DNA of 64,000 nucleotides from Flavivirga aquatica. GTDB taxonomy: Bacteria; Bacteroidota; Bacteroidia; Flavobacteriales; Flavobacteriaceae. Shown piece after piece: positions 24,058 through 33,301 of the stretch. A model generated the notes under the pieces. The model had not been told where the DNA came from, ran no database searches, and worked only from the letters and a program-made list of their open reading frames with translations. How positions within the stretch are numbered: position 1 is the stretch's first letter; the number at the start of each line of letters is the position of its first letter. A program made the translations under genes and the position numbers. Location: assembly GCF_001747085.1 (NCBI RefSeq), contig NZ_MDJD01000048.1, forward strand, positions 1 to 64,000, given 5' to 3'.

Positions 24058-25069
24058 TATTTAAGGCTTTATTATAACTGGGCAATATACTAATAAATTT
24101 TTCAACTGTATCTTTTAGTGATAAATCGCTTTTACCACCAGCAGCATTATTATGTCCACCACCATTAAAATGTAATCGAGACATTTCATTCACAGAAAAA
24201 TTACCTTTAGAACGTAATGATATTTTTATAATACCTTCTTGTTTGTCTTCTATAAAAATAGCAGCAAGTACAATACCTTCTAGTGATAGTGCATAGTTTA
24301 CAACGCCTTCTGTATCTCCTTTTTTATAGTTGAATTTATTGAGTTCTTCTTGAGAATATGTTATATAGGCAGTTCTTGATTCGGGAATAACTCTTAAATT
24401 GGTTAAAGCACAACCTAAAAGTTGTAAACGTTCATAGCTATTCGTATCATAAACATTATTATGAATTTCACTATTATTAGCACCTTTTTCAATAAGTTGT
24501 GCTATAATTTGGTGTGTTTTACTCGTGGTAGATGCAAACCTAAAAGATCCTGTATCCGTCATAATACCTACATATAAACAAGTAGCGATATCTGCATCAA
24601 TTAGAGAGGTATCATCAAGCATATCGATAAAATGATATACCATTTGGCAAGTAGAACTCATACTTACATCACTAAACATATACGTTGCGTAACTATCTGG
24701 TGCTTGATGGTGATCTATCATTATTTTGATAGCGCTACTTTTTACTAATATAGATTCCATATTACCTGTTCTATGAAAGGCATTAAAATCTAAGGTGAAA
24801 ATAATATCGGCATCATCAATTAATTGTTCGGATACTTCTGTTTGCGAATCGTGTTTTAATATAGAATCATTTCCAGGAATCCATTTTAAAAATGTAGGGT
24901 AGTCATTTGGAACTATAACATGTACTTGATGGTTGCCTTTTAGAAGGTAGTGATATAGACCAAGTGTCGATCCAATAGCATCACCATCAGGGTTTTTATG
25001 AGGGACAATAATTATCTTTTTTTTAGTAGATAATAACTGTTTTATACTTATAATATCTTGTTTATTCAT
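24050..25069 (-). CDS. DHH-family phosphoesterase (NrnA-like)
   Basis: 339 residues, a cytoplasmic Mn-dependent phosphodiesterase. DHH domain: VPHKNPDGDAIGSTLGLYHY (metal-binding Asp), TLDFNAFHRTG, MIDHHQAP (the DHH motif) and GIMTDTGSFRFASTT. The C-terminal DHHA1 domain ends HFNGGGHNNAAGG. NrnA-type enzymes degrade nano-RNA and dephosphorylate pAp; some relatives hydrolyse cyclic dinucleotides, and I cannot separate these. It is first gene of the operon with gldI. Confidence 0.9.
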   Translation of the reverse strand: MNKQDIISIKQLLSTKKKIIIVPHKNPDGDAIGSTLGLYHYLLKGNHQVHVIVPNDYPTFLKWIPGNDSILKHDSQTEVSEQLIDDADIIFTLDFNAFHRTGNMESILVKSSAIKIMIDHHQAPDSYATYMFSDVSMSSTCQMVYHFIDMLDDTSLIDADIATCLYVGIMTDTGSFRFASTTSKTHQIIAQLIEKGANNSEIHNNVYDTNSYERLQLLGCALTNLRVIPESRTAYITYSQEELNKFNYKKGDTEGVVNYALSLEGIVLAAIFIEDKQEGIIKISLRSKGNFSVNEMSRLHFNGGGHNNAAGGKSDLSLKDTVEKFISILPSYNKALNNE

Positions 25070-25267
25070 AGAGGCCGAAGATACAAATTTTTTAAAATTG
25101 ATAGACTTGTTTTAACTCAAATCATATATTAGGAAATTTACTTTAGTCCTATAGTTATTAAAGAATATAGCCCTTTACTGTATTTTTAAATTTAGGCATA
25201 GTAATGTAATACTAAATGTATCTTATTTCATTATAGTTTCATGCTTCATAACGAATTTCTAATTATG

Positions 25268-25298
25268 ATTTGGGTTTCATTAGAAATAGATTACTTTT
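25268..25298 (+). promoter_or_regulatory. Bacteroidetes-type promoter of ndk
   Basis: TTTG at 25268-25271, 19 bases, then TACTTTTG at 25291-25298: an exact match to the TTTG-N19-TAnnTTTG promoter. The ndk start follows after a leader of about 15 bases. This is the cleanest promoter in the window and supports the phylum call. Confidence 0.85.
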
Positions 25299-25318
25299 GC
25301 CGAAAATAAAACAATATA

Positions 25319-25738
25319 ATGGCAACAAATAGAACATTTACAATGCTTAAGCCAGATGCTGTTGAGAAAGGACACATTGGCGCAATATTAGAGAAAATTT
25401 CTGCTTCAGGATTTAGAATTGTGGCAATGAAATTAACACAGATGACAACTACAGATGCAGAAGCATTTTATGCAATACATAAAGAGCGTCCATTTTTCCC
25501 AGAATTAGTGGAATATATGACTCGTGGACCTATTGTTGCAGCTGTTTTAGAAAAAGACAATGCTGTTGAAGATTTTAGAACTTTAATAGGTGCTACAAAC
25601 CCAGATGATGCAGCAGAGGGGACTATACGTAAATTGTATGCGGCTTCTATTGGTGAAAATGCTGTACATGGTAGTGATAGTGATGATAATGCAGCTATAG
25701 AAGGAGCTTTCCACTTTTCGGGAAGAGAGATGTTTTAA
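25319..25738 (+). CDS. ndk: Nucleoside diphosphate kinase
   Basis: 139 residues, full length. Moves the gamma-phosphate from ATP to nucleoside diphosphates by a phospho-His intermediate. Signature [12 protein letters not shown] contains the catalytic His; [16 protein letters not shown] is the typical N-terminus, and HFSGREMF the C-terminus. Transcribed alone from a consensus promoter and followed by a perfect hairpin terminator. Confidence 0.97.
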   Translation: MATNRTFTMLKPDAVEKGHIGAILEKISASGFRIVAMKLTQMTTTDAEAFYAIHKERPFFPELVEYMTRGPIVAAVLEKDNAVEDFRTLIGATNPDDAAEGTIRKLYAASIGENAVHGSDSDDNAAIEGAFHFSGREMF

Positions 25739-25760
25739 TAGCTTATCATAATATATAAAA

Positions 25761-25790
25761 CAAAATGCCTTGAAATTTCAAGGCATTTTG
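25761..25790. terminator. Perfect palindromic terminator after ndk
   Basis: The arms CAAAATGCCTTGAAA and TTTCAAGGCATTTTG are exact reverse complements, followed by TTTTAT. Confidence 0.85.
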
Positions 25791-26089
25791 TTTTATATTA
25801 AAGTATAATATGAACCCGTCTTGACTTTTTGTTTTTAACCGAAAATGAGTTTCAGAAATTTTTTAGGAAATAGAAAAAGTCAAGACAAAGTGTCTATGTT
25901 AAGTGATAGAATATATGTCATAGATTGTCTTGTAATATGTTTGTTAGAAATAGAAAAATTAAAAACGACTTAATTGCTAACAAGGAGGTAGAATTAAATC
26001 AATTAATCCAGATTTTTTGAATTATTTAAGGTTTTATTCTTCCTTAATATTTATTATACATAATTTTAAGTTGTAAAGTTGATGTTATA
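25791..26089. repeat. Intergenic stretch with a dispersed repeat, copy 1
   Basis: No gene. GTCTTGACTTTTT (25818-25830) pairs with AAAAAGTCAAGAC (25874-25886). Bases 25859-25885 are an exact reverse-complement match to 57514-57540, showing a dispersed repeat. The remaining DNA is plain A/T-rich sequence. Confidence 0.6.
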
Positions 26090-26115
26090 AAAAAACTCAT
26101 CAAATAAATGATGAG
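26090..26115 (-). terminator. Terminator of cold shock gene 1
   Basis: CTCATCA-AATAAA-TGATGAG preceded on the + strand by a run of A, which is the T tail on the minus strand. The loop matches that of the terminator at 26751. Confidence 0.7.
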
Positions 26116-26145
26116 CTTGTAACTGTAACTGTTAAAGTATATGTG

Positions 26146-26337
26146 TTAAAGTACTTTTACGTTTACTGCGTTTAGTCCTTTTCTACCTTCTTGTAGTTCG
26201 AATTCTACCAAGTCGCCTTCACGAATTTCATCGATAAGCCCTGAAATGTGTACGAAATGCTCTTTGTTGTTGTCTTGTTCAGTGATAAATCCAAAACCTT
26301 TAGAATCATTGAAAAATTTTACTGTTCCTTTACTCAT
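26146..26337 (-). CDS. Cold shock protein, copy 1
   Basis: 63 residues, one cold shock domain. It binds single-stranded RNA/DNA through KGFGFIT (RNP1) and HFVHIS (RNP2). It differs from the copy at 26807 at only a handful of residues (TEQ for VED, L for T, E for D, final L for I). A -7 box TATATTTG on the minus strand (26366-26373) lies about 30 bases upstream. Probably an RNA chaperone. Confidence 0.95.
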   Translation of the reverse strand: MSKGTVKFFNDSKGFGFITEQDNNKEHFVHISGLIDEIREGDLVEFELQEGRKGLNAVNVKVL

Positions 26338-26750
26338 TACTTTAATTTTTGTGTTAATAATACTACAAATATAGCACGAAATAATTTATAAATCATTAAA
26401 AATTTAAAAAGACTAGCGGTTAATTTGACAGAATTTTGCTACAATAGTTCGAATCCTTATGTTGGATTACTGATATCGTATTTTTTATCTTTTTTGTGAA
26501 TTGGATCTATGGAGGTTTCTTTTGTAGTAAATTTATAATGCTTAATTAAGCTTAAAAAAAACTCCTTTTATACGGGATAAGTCTTTCTATTTAGGCTAAC
26601 TAATATTTTTGCCTAATCTCTAATTCCACAACTTTTTGACTCGATCCATAAGGGGGTATATAATTAAAAGTGTAAACATATATAGATAATGATTAATCTC
26701 ATTTATTAAATATACTTTTTTAAGCAAGAAATCTTTAATAATTAAACACA
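26338..26750. other. Intergenic DNA between the cold shock genes, with dispersed repeat
   Basis: No gene. It contains the promoter side of cold shock gene 1 and a 33-base sequence (26586-26618, starting TCTATTTAGGC, ending GCCTAATC) whose exact reverse complement lies at 46735-46767 after the tRNA. Confidence 0.6.
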
Positions 26751-26777
26751 AAAAAGCCTATCAAATAAATGATAGGC
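26751..26777 (-). terminator. Terminator of cold shock gene 2
   Basis: GCCTATCA-AATAAA-TGATAGGC with A run upstream on the + strand. Related to the terminator of copy 1, so the 3' region was duplicated with the gene. Confidence 0.7.
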
Positions 26778-26806
26778 TCTTAATTGTAATTGTTAAAGTA
26801 TATGTA

Positions 26807-26998
26807 TTAGATTACTTTTACGTTTACGGCGTTTAATCCTTTTCTACCTTCTTGTAGATCGAATTCCACTGTATCACCTTCACGAATTTCATCGATAAGT
26901 CCTGAAATGTGTACGAAATGCTCTTTGTTGTTGTCATCTTCAACGATAAATCCAAAACCTTTAGAATCATTGAAAAATTTTACTGTACCTTTACTCAT
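26807..26998 (-). CDS. Cold shock protein, copy 2
   Basis: 63 residues, with the same RNP1/RNP2 motifs as the copy at 26146. Upstream on the minus strand is TACCTTTG (27028-27035), a -7 box unlike that of copy 1, so the paralogues may be expressed under different conditions. The tandem arrangement with related 3' regions shows a local duplication. Confidence 0.95.
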   Translation of the reverse strand: MSKGTVKFFNDSKGFGFIVEDDNNKEHFVHISGLIDEIREGDTVEFDLQEGRKGLNAVNVKVI

Positions 26999-27097
26999 TG
27001 TAATTTGTATTAAAATATATTAAGCACCAAAGGTACTATAAATTATAATAGTTTGGTACTTTTTTTTTTATTTTTTATATAAATTTGGTTTGTTTAA

Positions 27098-27394
27098 TTA
27101 TCTTAAAACCAGTTTTTTAATGATTTCTTTTCCTAGCTCTTCATTAAGCATGGTTATTATTTTTGCTTTACCATAGCTTAATTCTTCTCTAAGAACGCTG
27201 GAATTTAGTTGTATGTATAAAGTATCACGTTCTAGATTTACAGAAGATGTATAATTGTTTACACCATTCCCCATTAGTTTAGCCCAAGCATCAGCTACAT
27301 TAACCTTGTCTAGACCTTTTTCTAATTTGTTGGTTTCTACAAATTCCTTTAGTGCATCAAAAATACTTATATGTTCGTTGTTACGTTTAGCCAT
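27098..27394 (-). CDS. DUF721 protein (DciA-like)
   Basis: 98 residues. DUF721 pattern: SIFDALKEFVETNKLEKGLD, VADAWAKLMG, LYIQLNSSVLREELSYGKAK, IITMLNEELG and a C-terminal VLR. Members include DciA, which helps load the replicative helicase in bacteria without DnaC/DnaI; that role is inference. Lies 18 bases after recF, a typical pairing. Confidence 0.85.
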   Translation of the reverse strand: MAKRNNEHISIFDALKEFVETNKLEKGLDKVNVADAWAKLMGNGVNNYTSSVNLERDTLYIQLNSSVLREELSYGKAKIITMLNEELGKEIIKKLVLR

Positions 27395-27412
27395 GTATAG
27401 GTTGTTTTATAC

Positions 27413-28492
27413 TTAAAGTTTGAAAATTTCATAAGACTGATGGACTTGTTTTACAGCCTTTTCAGTTCGTTCTGCATGTGTATCACTTATAAATAATTGT
27501 CCAAAATTTTCATCATCTACTAATTTAATGATTTGAGCTACACGTAGCTCATCTAACTTATCAAAAATATCATCTAATAATAAAATAGGGTTCACACCAC
27601 TCTGGTCTTTAATAAAATCAAATTGAGCCAGTTTTAATGCTATTAAAAATGATTTTTGCTGCCCTTGGCTTCCAAATTTCTTAATAGGATGCCCTTCAAT
27701 GTTAAAATGTAAATCGTCTTTATGCACACCAATACTTGTATACTGTAAAGCACGATCTTTATTAATAGTATTTTTTAAAAGTATGTTTAAATCGGCTTCA
27801 AATAAAGGGCTATGGTATACCAAATCGACAGTTTCGTTACCATTACTAATAGCATTGTAGCGGGATTTAAAAATGGGGATAAATTCCTTTAAGAAAACAT
27901 CGCGTTTTTCAAAAATAAGTGTACCAAAATTTGTGAGTTGACTATTATAAACTTCTAAAGTATCGTTGTTAAAGGTATGGTTTAATGCAAAATATTTTAA
28001 TAGAGCATTACGTTGTGTAAGTATTTTATTATAATTAATTAAGTGTGTTAAATAGCTTTTGTCACTTTGTGAAATAACACTGTCAATAAATTTTCTACGT
28101 GTGTCACTACCTTCAATAATAAGATCTCTATCTGCAGGAGAAATAATAACTAAAGGCAAAAAGCCAATATGTTCACTAAATTTATCGTAAGCTTTAGCAT
28201 TACGTTTTATTACTTTTTTTTGTCCGCGTTTTAAACTAATAGATACTTTCTCGGTCTTGTCATCTTTTTCGTAAGCACCATTAATCACAAAAAAGCTTTC
28301 ATCGTGCTTAATATTTTGTGATGCTATGGGGTTAAAATAGCTTTTTCCAAATGATAAATGATAAATAGCATCTAGAACATTTGTTTTGCCAATGCCATTG
28401 TTACCAACAATGCAATTTATTTTATCATTGAAAGTAAATGACTTACTGTCAAAATTTTTATAATTAAGTAATGAAAGTGATTTTAAAATCAT
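27413..28492 (-). CDS. recF: DNA replication and repair protein RecF
   Basis: 359 residues, an SMC-like ATPase that loads RecA at single-strand gaps with RecO and RecR. Walker [21 protein letters not shown] (about 30-48), ABC signature [20 protein letters not shown], Walker [17 protein letters not shown]. Normal length. Divergent from the TPR gene at 28630. Confidence 0.95.
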   Translation of the reverse strand: MILKSLSLLNYKNFDSKSFTFNDKINCIVGNNGIGKTNVLDAIYHLSFGKSYFNPIASQNIKHDESFFVINGAYEKDDKTEKVSISLKRGQKKVIKRNAKAYDKFSEHIGFLPLVIISPADRDLIIEGSDTRRKFIDSVISQSDKSYLTHLINYNKILTQRNALLKYFALNHTFNNDTLEVYNSQLTNFGTLIFEKRDVFLKEFIPIFKSRYNAISNGNETVDLVYHSPLFEADLNILLKNTINKDRALQYTSIGVHKDDLHFNIEGHPIKKFGSQGQQKSFLIALKLAQFDFIKDQSGVNPILLLDDIFDKLDELRVAQIIKLVDDENFGQLFISDTHAERTEKAVKQVHQSYEIFKL

Positions 28493-28596
28493 ATAAAAAG
28501 CAACTTAGAGTGTGTTTAGAAGGCATACTCTTAAAAAGATGTGCAAATTATTGAAAAATATCAAATAAATACCCTTTTAGTTCTGAAGAAAAATTA

Positions 28597-28604
28597 TATT
28601 TTTG
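28597..28604 (+). promoter_or_regulatory. -7 box of the TPR/ribH promoter
   Basis: TATTTTTG matches TAnnTTTG, 25 bases before the start of the TPR gene. The upstream TTTTAG near 28575 is only a poor -33 element. Confidence 0.5.
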
Positions 28605-28629
28605 CCCCACATAAATTTACAGACAATAG

Positions 28630-29400
28630 ATGGCAACTTATAATAAAAGAGGTTATAAACCTAAAACAAAGGTAGAAAAGCAACACGATATAGAAGAAGA
28701 ATCAACAACTGCTGAAGTATTTAACACACTAGATGAAACAGCTTCAAAGACAGAAGAGTTTGTTGAAAAGAATCAAAAATACATATTTATAATTATAGGT
28801 CTAGTCGCTGTAGTAGTTTTAGGATCTTTAGGTTATAAAGAGTTTTTCGCTAAGCCAAAACAAACTAAAGCGATGAATGATATGTTTCAAGCTCAAAAGT
28901 ATTTTAACCAAGCAGTTACAGGCGTAGAAAAAGATTCTTTATATAATTTAGCTTTAAATGGAGGAGAAGGTAAATTTGGAATGTTAGATATTCTTGAAGA
29001 ATATAGTGGAACACCATCTGCTAATTTAGCAAGTTATTATGCTGGTACAGCATATTTAAGATTAAAAGATTACAAAAAAGCAGTTGAGCATTTAGGTGAT
29101 TTTAAAAGTGAAGATGAAATATTAGCACCTTTAGCTAAAGGAAATATTGGTGATGCATTTGTGCAATTAAACCAAAGAGAAGATGCTTTAGATTATTATG
29201 AGCAAGCTGCCGAAATGCGCAATAACGAATATACAACACCAATGTATTTATTTAAAGCTGGTACTATTGCTTTAGATTTAGGAAAAGCAGATAAAGCGTT
29301 AACTTACTTTAAAAGAATAAAAGAGGATTACTCTAATTCAACTGAGGCTTCTAAAGTAGATGTGTTTATAGGAAAAGCTCAAGTATTGGTAAATAAATAA
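28630..29400 (+). CDS. Single-pass membrane protein with TPR repeats
   Basis: 256 residues. A charged cytoplasmic N-terminus, one membrane segment (about 50-68, YIFIIIGLVAVVVLGSLGY), then a periplasmic helical domain with tetratricopeptide units (NLASYYAGTAYLRLKDYKKA, NIGDAFVQLNQREDALDYYE). The layout recalls YfgM-type proteins that bind chaperones or secretion factors. Specific partners are unknown. Fifteen bases before ribH. Confidence 0.85.
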   Translation: MATYNKRGYKPKTKVEKQHDIEEESTTAEVFNTLDETASKTEEFVEKNQKYIFIIIGLVAVVVLGSLGYKEFFAKPKQTKAMNDMFQAQKYFNQAVTGVEKDSLYNLALNGGEGKFGMLDILEEYSGTPSANLASYYAGTAYLRLKDYKKAVEHLGDFKSEDEILAPLAKGNIGDAFVQLNQREDALDYYEQAAEMRNNEYTTPMYLFKAGTIALDLGKADKALTYFKRIKEDYSNSTEASKVDVFIGKAQVLVNK

Positions 29401-29415
29401 TACCATTAATTATAT

Positions 29416-29910
29416 ATGGCTACGATAAATAAAAATTTATCCGATTACGATAAAACAACAATCCCAAACGCGAATCAATTTCGGTTTGGGATTGTTGTTT
29501 CAGAATGGAATGAGTCTATTACAGAAGGGTTATATGAAGGTGCATATAACACATTAATAGAACATGGAGTATTATCAGAGAATATTATGCGTTGGAATGT
29601 TCCTGGAAGTTACGAACTTATTTATGGAAGTAAGAAAATGCAGGAGCAGGTAGTTGATGTTGTTATTGCAATAGGTAGCGTTATTCAAGGTGAAACAAAG
29701 CATTTTGATTTTGTGTGTGAAGGCGTGTCGCAAGGGATTAAAGATTTGAACATAATACACGATACACCTGTGATTTTTTGTGTGCTTACAGATAATAATA
29801 TGCAACAAGCTATAGATCGTTCTGGAGGGATACATGGAAATAAAGGTACCGAAGCTGCGGTAGCTGCTATTAAAATGGCTGATTTACGTAGAATTAGTAC
29901 CCATAAGTAA
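29416..29910 (+). CDS. ribH: 6,7-dimethyl-8-ribityllumazine synthase
   Basis: 164 residues. Condenses 5-amino-6-ribitylaminouracil with 3,4-dihydroxy-2-butanone 4-phosphate, the penultimate step to riboflavin. Motifs: VSEWNESITEGL, VPGSYELIYG, AIGSVIQGETKHFDFVCEG with the His near the active site, and GNKGTEAA. The other rib genes are not in the window and no FMN riboswitch is visible upstream. Confidence 0.95.
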   Translation: MATINKNLSDYDKTTIPNANQFRFGIVVSEWNESITEGLYEGAYNTLIEHGVLSENIMRWNVPGSYELIYGSKKMQEQVVDVVIAIGSVIQGETKHFDFVCEGVSQGIKDLNIIHDTPVIFCVLTDNNMQQAIDRSGGIHGNKGTEAAVAAIKMADLRRISTHK

Positions 29911-30152
29911 TAGCTTTAATTATGAAGTCTTTGATGTTTTAATAAAAGAGATAAAATACTTTGGTATCTCTATACGGTTTTCACTTTAACGAGAATTTGT
30001 TAATAAACTATGGCTCATCTTTAAATAAAGAAAAATCTTTTTTAAAGTTATAATCTTATGCCTCTAGATTATAACTTATGCTCAAAAACTTCTGAGGTTG
30101 TTAACAATTTTTGAGGTTTAAGCCCTTAATTTCTCCCTATTTTTAAGTATTT

Positions 30153-30407
30153 TTGAAGTATAAGCATTTATATATTTTGTTTAAACAACGCAAAAATAAA
30201 ACCTTTAATTATCAGTCTAGATTTTCTAGTGAAAATCAAGTGGATTCTAGTGAAAAAGATAAGAAAACCACAGATTTTATCTCGAAATGGAAAAACGGTA
30301 GAGATAATAAACGAAAAGTTAAAGGCAGTTTGTCAATTAAGACCTTAATTTTTGTTTTGGTATTATTATTGATTTGTATGTATATACTAGATTCTAAAAT
30401 CAATTAA
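30153..30407 (+). CDS. Small membrane protein, paralogue of the next gene
   Basis: Up to 84 residues. No ATG; the start is TTG, either at 30153 or at 30177. The N-terminal FKQRKNKTFNYQSRF resembles LKLRKNKKFSYTPRY of the next gene, followed by a basic linker and one C-terminal membrane segment (TLIFVLVLLLICMYIL). Tail-anchored design with a cytoplasmic basic head. Function unknown. Confidence 0.6.
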   Translation: MKYKHLYILFKQRKNKTFNYQSRFSSENQVDSSEKDKKTTDFISKWKNGRDNKRKVKGSLSIKTLIFVLVLLLICMYILDSKIN

Positions 30408-30424
30408 TTTAAAACTTAGAAATT

Positions 30425-30712
30425 ATGGGAATTTTAAAATTGCGCAAAAACAAAAAATTTAGCTACACACCTCGTTACTATGATGATAAAGGACAAGGAA
30501 ATCCTTTCGAAATCAAACATAAATTTGATGACTACAGAAAGTCAGTTGGAGGTAATACAGGTTTAAAATCTAAAATCAATAATGCTTTAGATGAGCTGAA
30601 AAATAATCCAGATAAAGAAGTAAACAGACGTGTTTTAATTATTGCTGCTGTGCTTATCTTGGTATTTTTATTCATCATTGATTTTGATTTATCTATATTC
30701 TTTTCTAAATAA
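30425..30712 (+). CDS. Small tail-anchored membrane protein
   Basis: 95 residues: a basic head (LKLRKNKKFSYTPRYYDDKG), a polar middle and one C-terminal membrane segment (VLIIAAVLILVFLFIIDF). Proteins like this next to ribH have been labelled riboflavin synthase beta in flavobacterial genomes, but nothing here suggests enzyme activity. Three bases before mutL, so probably in the same operon. Confidence 0.75.
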   Translation: MGILKLRKNKKFSYTPRYYDDKGQGNPFEIKHKFDDYRKSVGGNTGLKSKINNALDELKNNPDKEVNRRVLIIAAVLILVFLFIIDFDLSIFFSK

Positions 30713-30715
30713 TAT

Positions 30716-32569
30716 ATGTCAGACATTATACAACTTTTGCCCGATCATGTAGCAAATCAAATTGCCGCTGGAGAAGTTGTACAACGCCCAGCTTCGGTAG
30801 TTAAAGAGTTACTTGAAAATGCCATTGATGCAGGGTCAGACTCTATAAAACTTATTATAAAAGATGCAGGCAAAACGCTTGTACAAGTTATTGATAACGG
30901 TAAAGGGATGAGTACTACCGACGCTAGATTAAGTTTTGAGCGTCACGCAACATCAAAAATTAAAACTGCCGAAGATTTATTTCAGCTTAATACCAAAGGG
31001 TTTCGTGGAGAAGCATTAGCCAGTATTGCTGCAATTGCGCATGTCGAGCTAAAAACTAAACAGGAAAATGATGATGTTGGTAATGCAATAATAATTGAAG
31101 GTAGTAATGTTGTTTCACAAGATGTTGTTGTAACACCTAAAGGAACTTCAGTTTCTGTAAAGAATCTCTTTTTTAATATTCCTGCGAGACGTAATTTTTT
31201 AAAGTCAAACGTTGTCGAATTACGTCATGTTATTGATGAGTTTCATCGTGTTGCATTAGCGCACCCAGATATTAGTTTTGCCTTATATAATAACGGCAAT
31301 GAGGCTTTTAATTTACCTATTAGTAATTATAGACAGCGTATTGTAAATATTTTTGGAAATAAAACGAATGAAAAATTAGTACCTGTAGAAGAAGATACAG
31401 AAGTACTTAAAATATCAGGCTTTGTTGGTAAGCCAGAGTTTGCTAAAAAAAGCAGAGGCGAGCAGTATTTTTTTGTAAATAATCGTTTTATAAAAAGCGC
31501 TTATCTAAATCATGCGATATCATCTGCGTTTGATGGTTTATTAAAAACAGGTACACATGCCAGTTATTTTTTAAACTTAACGGTAAATCCATTGACTATA
31601 GATATTAATATTCATCCAACAAAAACTGAGATAAAGTTTGATGACGAGCATACTTTATATGCTTTATTACGTTCTGCAGTTAAACACAGTTTAGGGCAAT
31701 TTAATATTGCTCCTGTACTTGATTTTGATCGGGATGCTAATCTTGATACGCCTTATGATTATACTAAAAACAGTAAGGTAAGCACCCCAACTATAGAGGT
31801 TGATAGAAGTTTTAATCCGTTTCAAGAGGAAACTAATGCTCCTACCAAAGCAGTAAGCTATAAAAAAGAACCAGCTACAAGTTGGGAAAGTTTATATGTA
31901 GGTTTAGAGTCTAAAAGCACAAAAAACGAAGAAGATTTTAGCGAAGTACATTTTGAAAGTCAAGAAAGTACTGGATCTATATTCGATGAGGATACTCAAG
32001 TAGAGCAAGCCAATACAACATATCAACTTCATAATAAGTATATCGTTAGTACCATTAAATCTGGGATGTTGGTTATAGATCAAAATAGAGCTCACCAACG
32101 TATTTTGTATGAAGATTTTCTTAAGAATATGACTATTAAGGAAGCAGCAACACAACAATTATTGTTTCCACTTCAACTTCATTTTTCAATACAAGAAATT
32201 GAAATTATAAATCAATTAAAAGATGATTTAGAACATACAGGCTTTATATTCTCAGAAGTCACTAATGACTCTTTAGATATTACAGGTGTACCTGTTGGTG
32301 TTCCAGAAAGTGAAGTGTCCATTATTTTAGAACAACTTATTAGCGATGTAGAAAATGAAGTGCCAGATAGTAATTTTAGCGCTACAGATTTGTTAGCCAA
32401 ATCTATGGCAAAGAGTTTAGCCATAAAAACAGGGCAGTCATTACAAAAAGATGAACAAGAACATTTAGTAAATAAGCTATTTGCTTGTAAAGAACCTAAT
32501 GCTTCTCCTACTAACAGAACAACATTTGTTACTATGAGTGTTGATGAGTTAGATAAAAAATTTATTTAA
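30716..32569 (+). CDS. mutL: DNA mismatch repair protein MutL
   Basis: 617 residues. N-terminal GHKL ATPase about 1-330: ELLENAIDAGSD (Mg-binding Asn), VIDNGKGM, ATSKI, NTKGFRGEALASIAAI. The C-terminal dimerisation domain is about 430-617. It couples MutS mismatch recognition to later steps. Where endonuclease-type MutL proteins have DQHAxxExxxxE, this has DQNRAHQRILYE, and the C-terminal HGRP motif is absent (KEPNASPTNRT). Nicking activity is therefore doubtful. It is followed after three bases by a rhomboid gene. Confidence 0.95.
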   Translation: MSDIIQLLPDHVANQIAAGEVVQRPASVVKELLENAIDAGSDSIKLIIKDAGKTLVQVIDNGKGMSTTDARLSFERHATSKIKTAEDLFQLNTKGFRGEALASIAAIAHVELKTKQENDDVGNAIIIEGSNVVSQDVVVTPKGTSVSVKNLFFNIPARRNFLKSNVVELRHVIDEFHRVALAHPDISFALYNNGNEAFNLPISNYRQRIVNIFGNKTNEKLVPVEEDTEVLKISGFVGKPEFAKKSRGEQYFFVNNRFIKSAYLNHAISSAFDGLLKTGTHASYFLNLTVNPLTIDINIHPTKTEIKFDDEHTLYALLRSAVKHSLGQFNIAPVLDFDRDANLDTPYDYTKNSKVSTPTIEVDRSFNPFQEETNAPTKAVSYKKEPATSWESLYVGLESKSTKNEEDFSEVHFESQESTGSIFDEDTQVEQANTTYQLHNKYIVSTIKSGMLVIDQNRAHQRILYEDFLKNMTIKEAATQQLLFPLQLHFSIQEIEIINQLKDDLEHTGFIFSEVTNDSLDITGVPVGVPESEVSIILEQLISDVENEVPDSNFSATDLLAKSMAKSLAIKTGQSLQKDEQEHLVNKLFACKEPNASPTNRTTFVTMSVDELDKKFI

Positions 32570-32572
32570 GAT

Positions 32573-33301
32573 ATGATGAGGATTTCAGAAACCGTTAAAC
32601 ATTTAATAATCATTAACGTGATTATGTTTATTGGTACATTAGCCATAGGACAAGGCGTTTTGTTTTATGACTGGTTTGCAATGCATTTTCCAAAAAATGA
32701 ATTGTTTAAGCCTTGGCAAATTATAACACATATGTTCATGCACGGAGGTTCAATGCATATTTTATTTAATATGTTTGCTTTATGGATGTTTGGTTCACCA
32801 GTAGAGCAGGCTTTAGGGACAAAGCGTTTTTTGTTTATTTACATTTCAGCAGGTTTGGGAGCTGTTGCTTTACAAGTCGGTCATTATTATTTTCAATACT
32901 TACCAATGGAAGCAGAAGCTTTGAATTTGGGGTTTACTCATGATCAAATTATTGAAGTTTTTAAAGAAGGCAAGATTTTTACAGTTATAGGACAAGGCTT
33001 TAATGAGATATACTTGGCATCAATGGTAGGAGCCTCAGGTTGTATTATGGGTATTCTTGCTGCTTTTGGTATGATGAATCCTAATGCAGAACTCATGATG
33101 CTGTTTTTACCAATACCTATAAAAGCTAAATACTTTATTCCTGGTATTATTATTCTGGATTTAGTTTCTGGTATTACTGGGCAATCCTTTTTTAGTCCTA
33201 GTAATACGGCTTATATGGCTCACGTTGGTGGTGCTTTAACAGGTTTTATAATTATGTGGTATTGGAAAAAAACGCAGTTTAATAAAAACCGTTGGAATTA
33301 A
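32573..33301 (+). CDS. Rhomboid intramembrane serine protease 1
   Basis: 242 residues with six membrane segments. Catalytic Ser in MVGASGCIMGIL, His in MAHVGGALTGF, and the conserved HGGSMHILFNMFALWMFG of the second segment. It cleaves transmembrane substrates within the lipid bilayer; the targets are unknown. Its stop overlaps the next rhomboid start as TAATG. Confidence 0.92.
   Translation: MMRISETVKHLIIINVIMFIGTLAIGQGVLFYDWFAMHFPKNELFKPWQIITHMFMHGGSMHILFNMFALWMFGSPVEQALGTKRFLFIYISAGLGAVALQVGHYYFQYLPMEAEALNLGFTHDQIIEVFKEGKIFTVIGQGFNEIYLASMVGASGCIMGILAAFGMMNPNAELMMLFLPIPIKAKYFIPGIIILDLVSGITGQSFFSPSNTAYMAHVGGALTGFIIMWYWKKTQFNKNRWN

Noticed and set aside
28493-29415. FMN riboswitch controlling ribH
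   Set aside because: ribH follows the TPR gene by 15 bases and no RFN-type conserved blocks are visible upstream of that gene.
30153-30712. Riboflavin synthase beta subunit, a label used for such genes next to ribH
   Set aside because: The proteins are short, basic and tail-anchored with no resemblance to riboflavin enzymes; ribH itself is at 29416.
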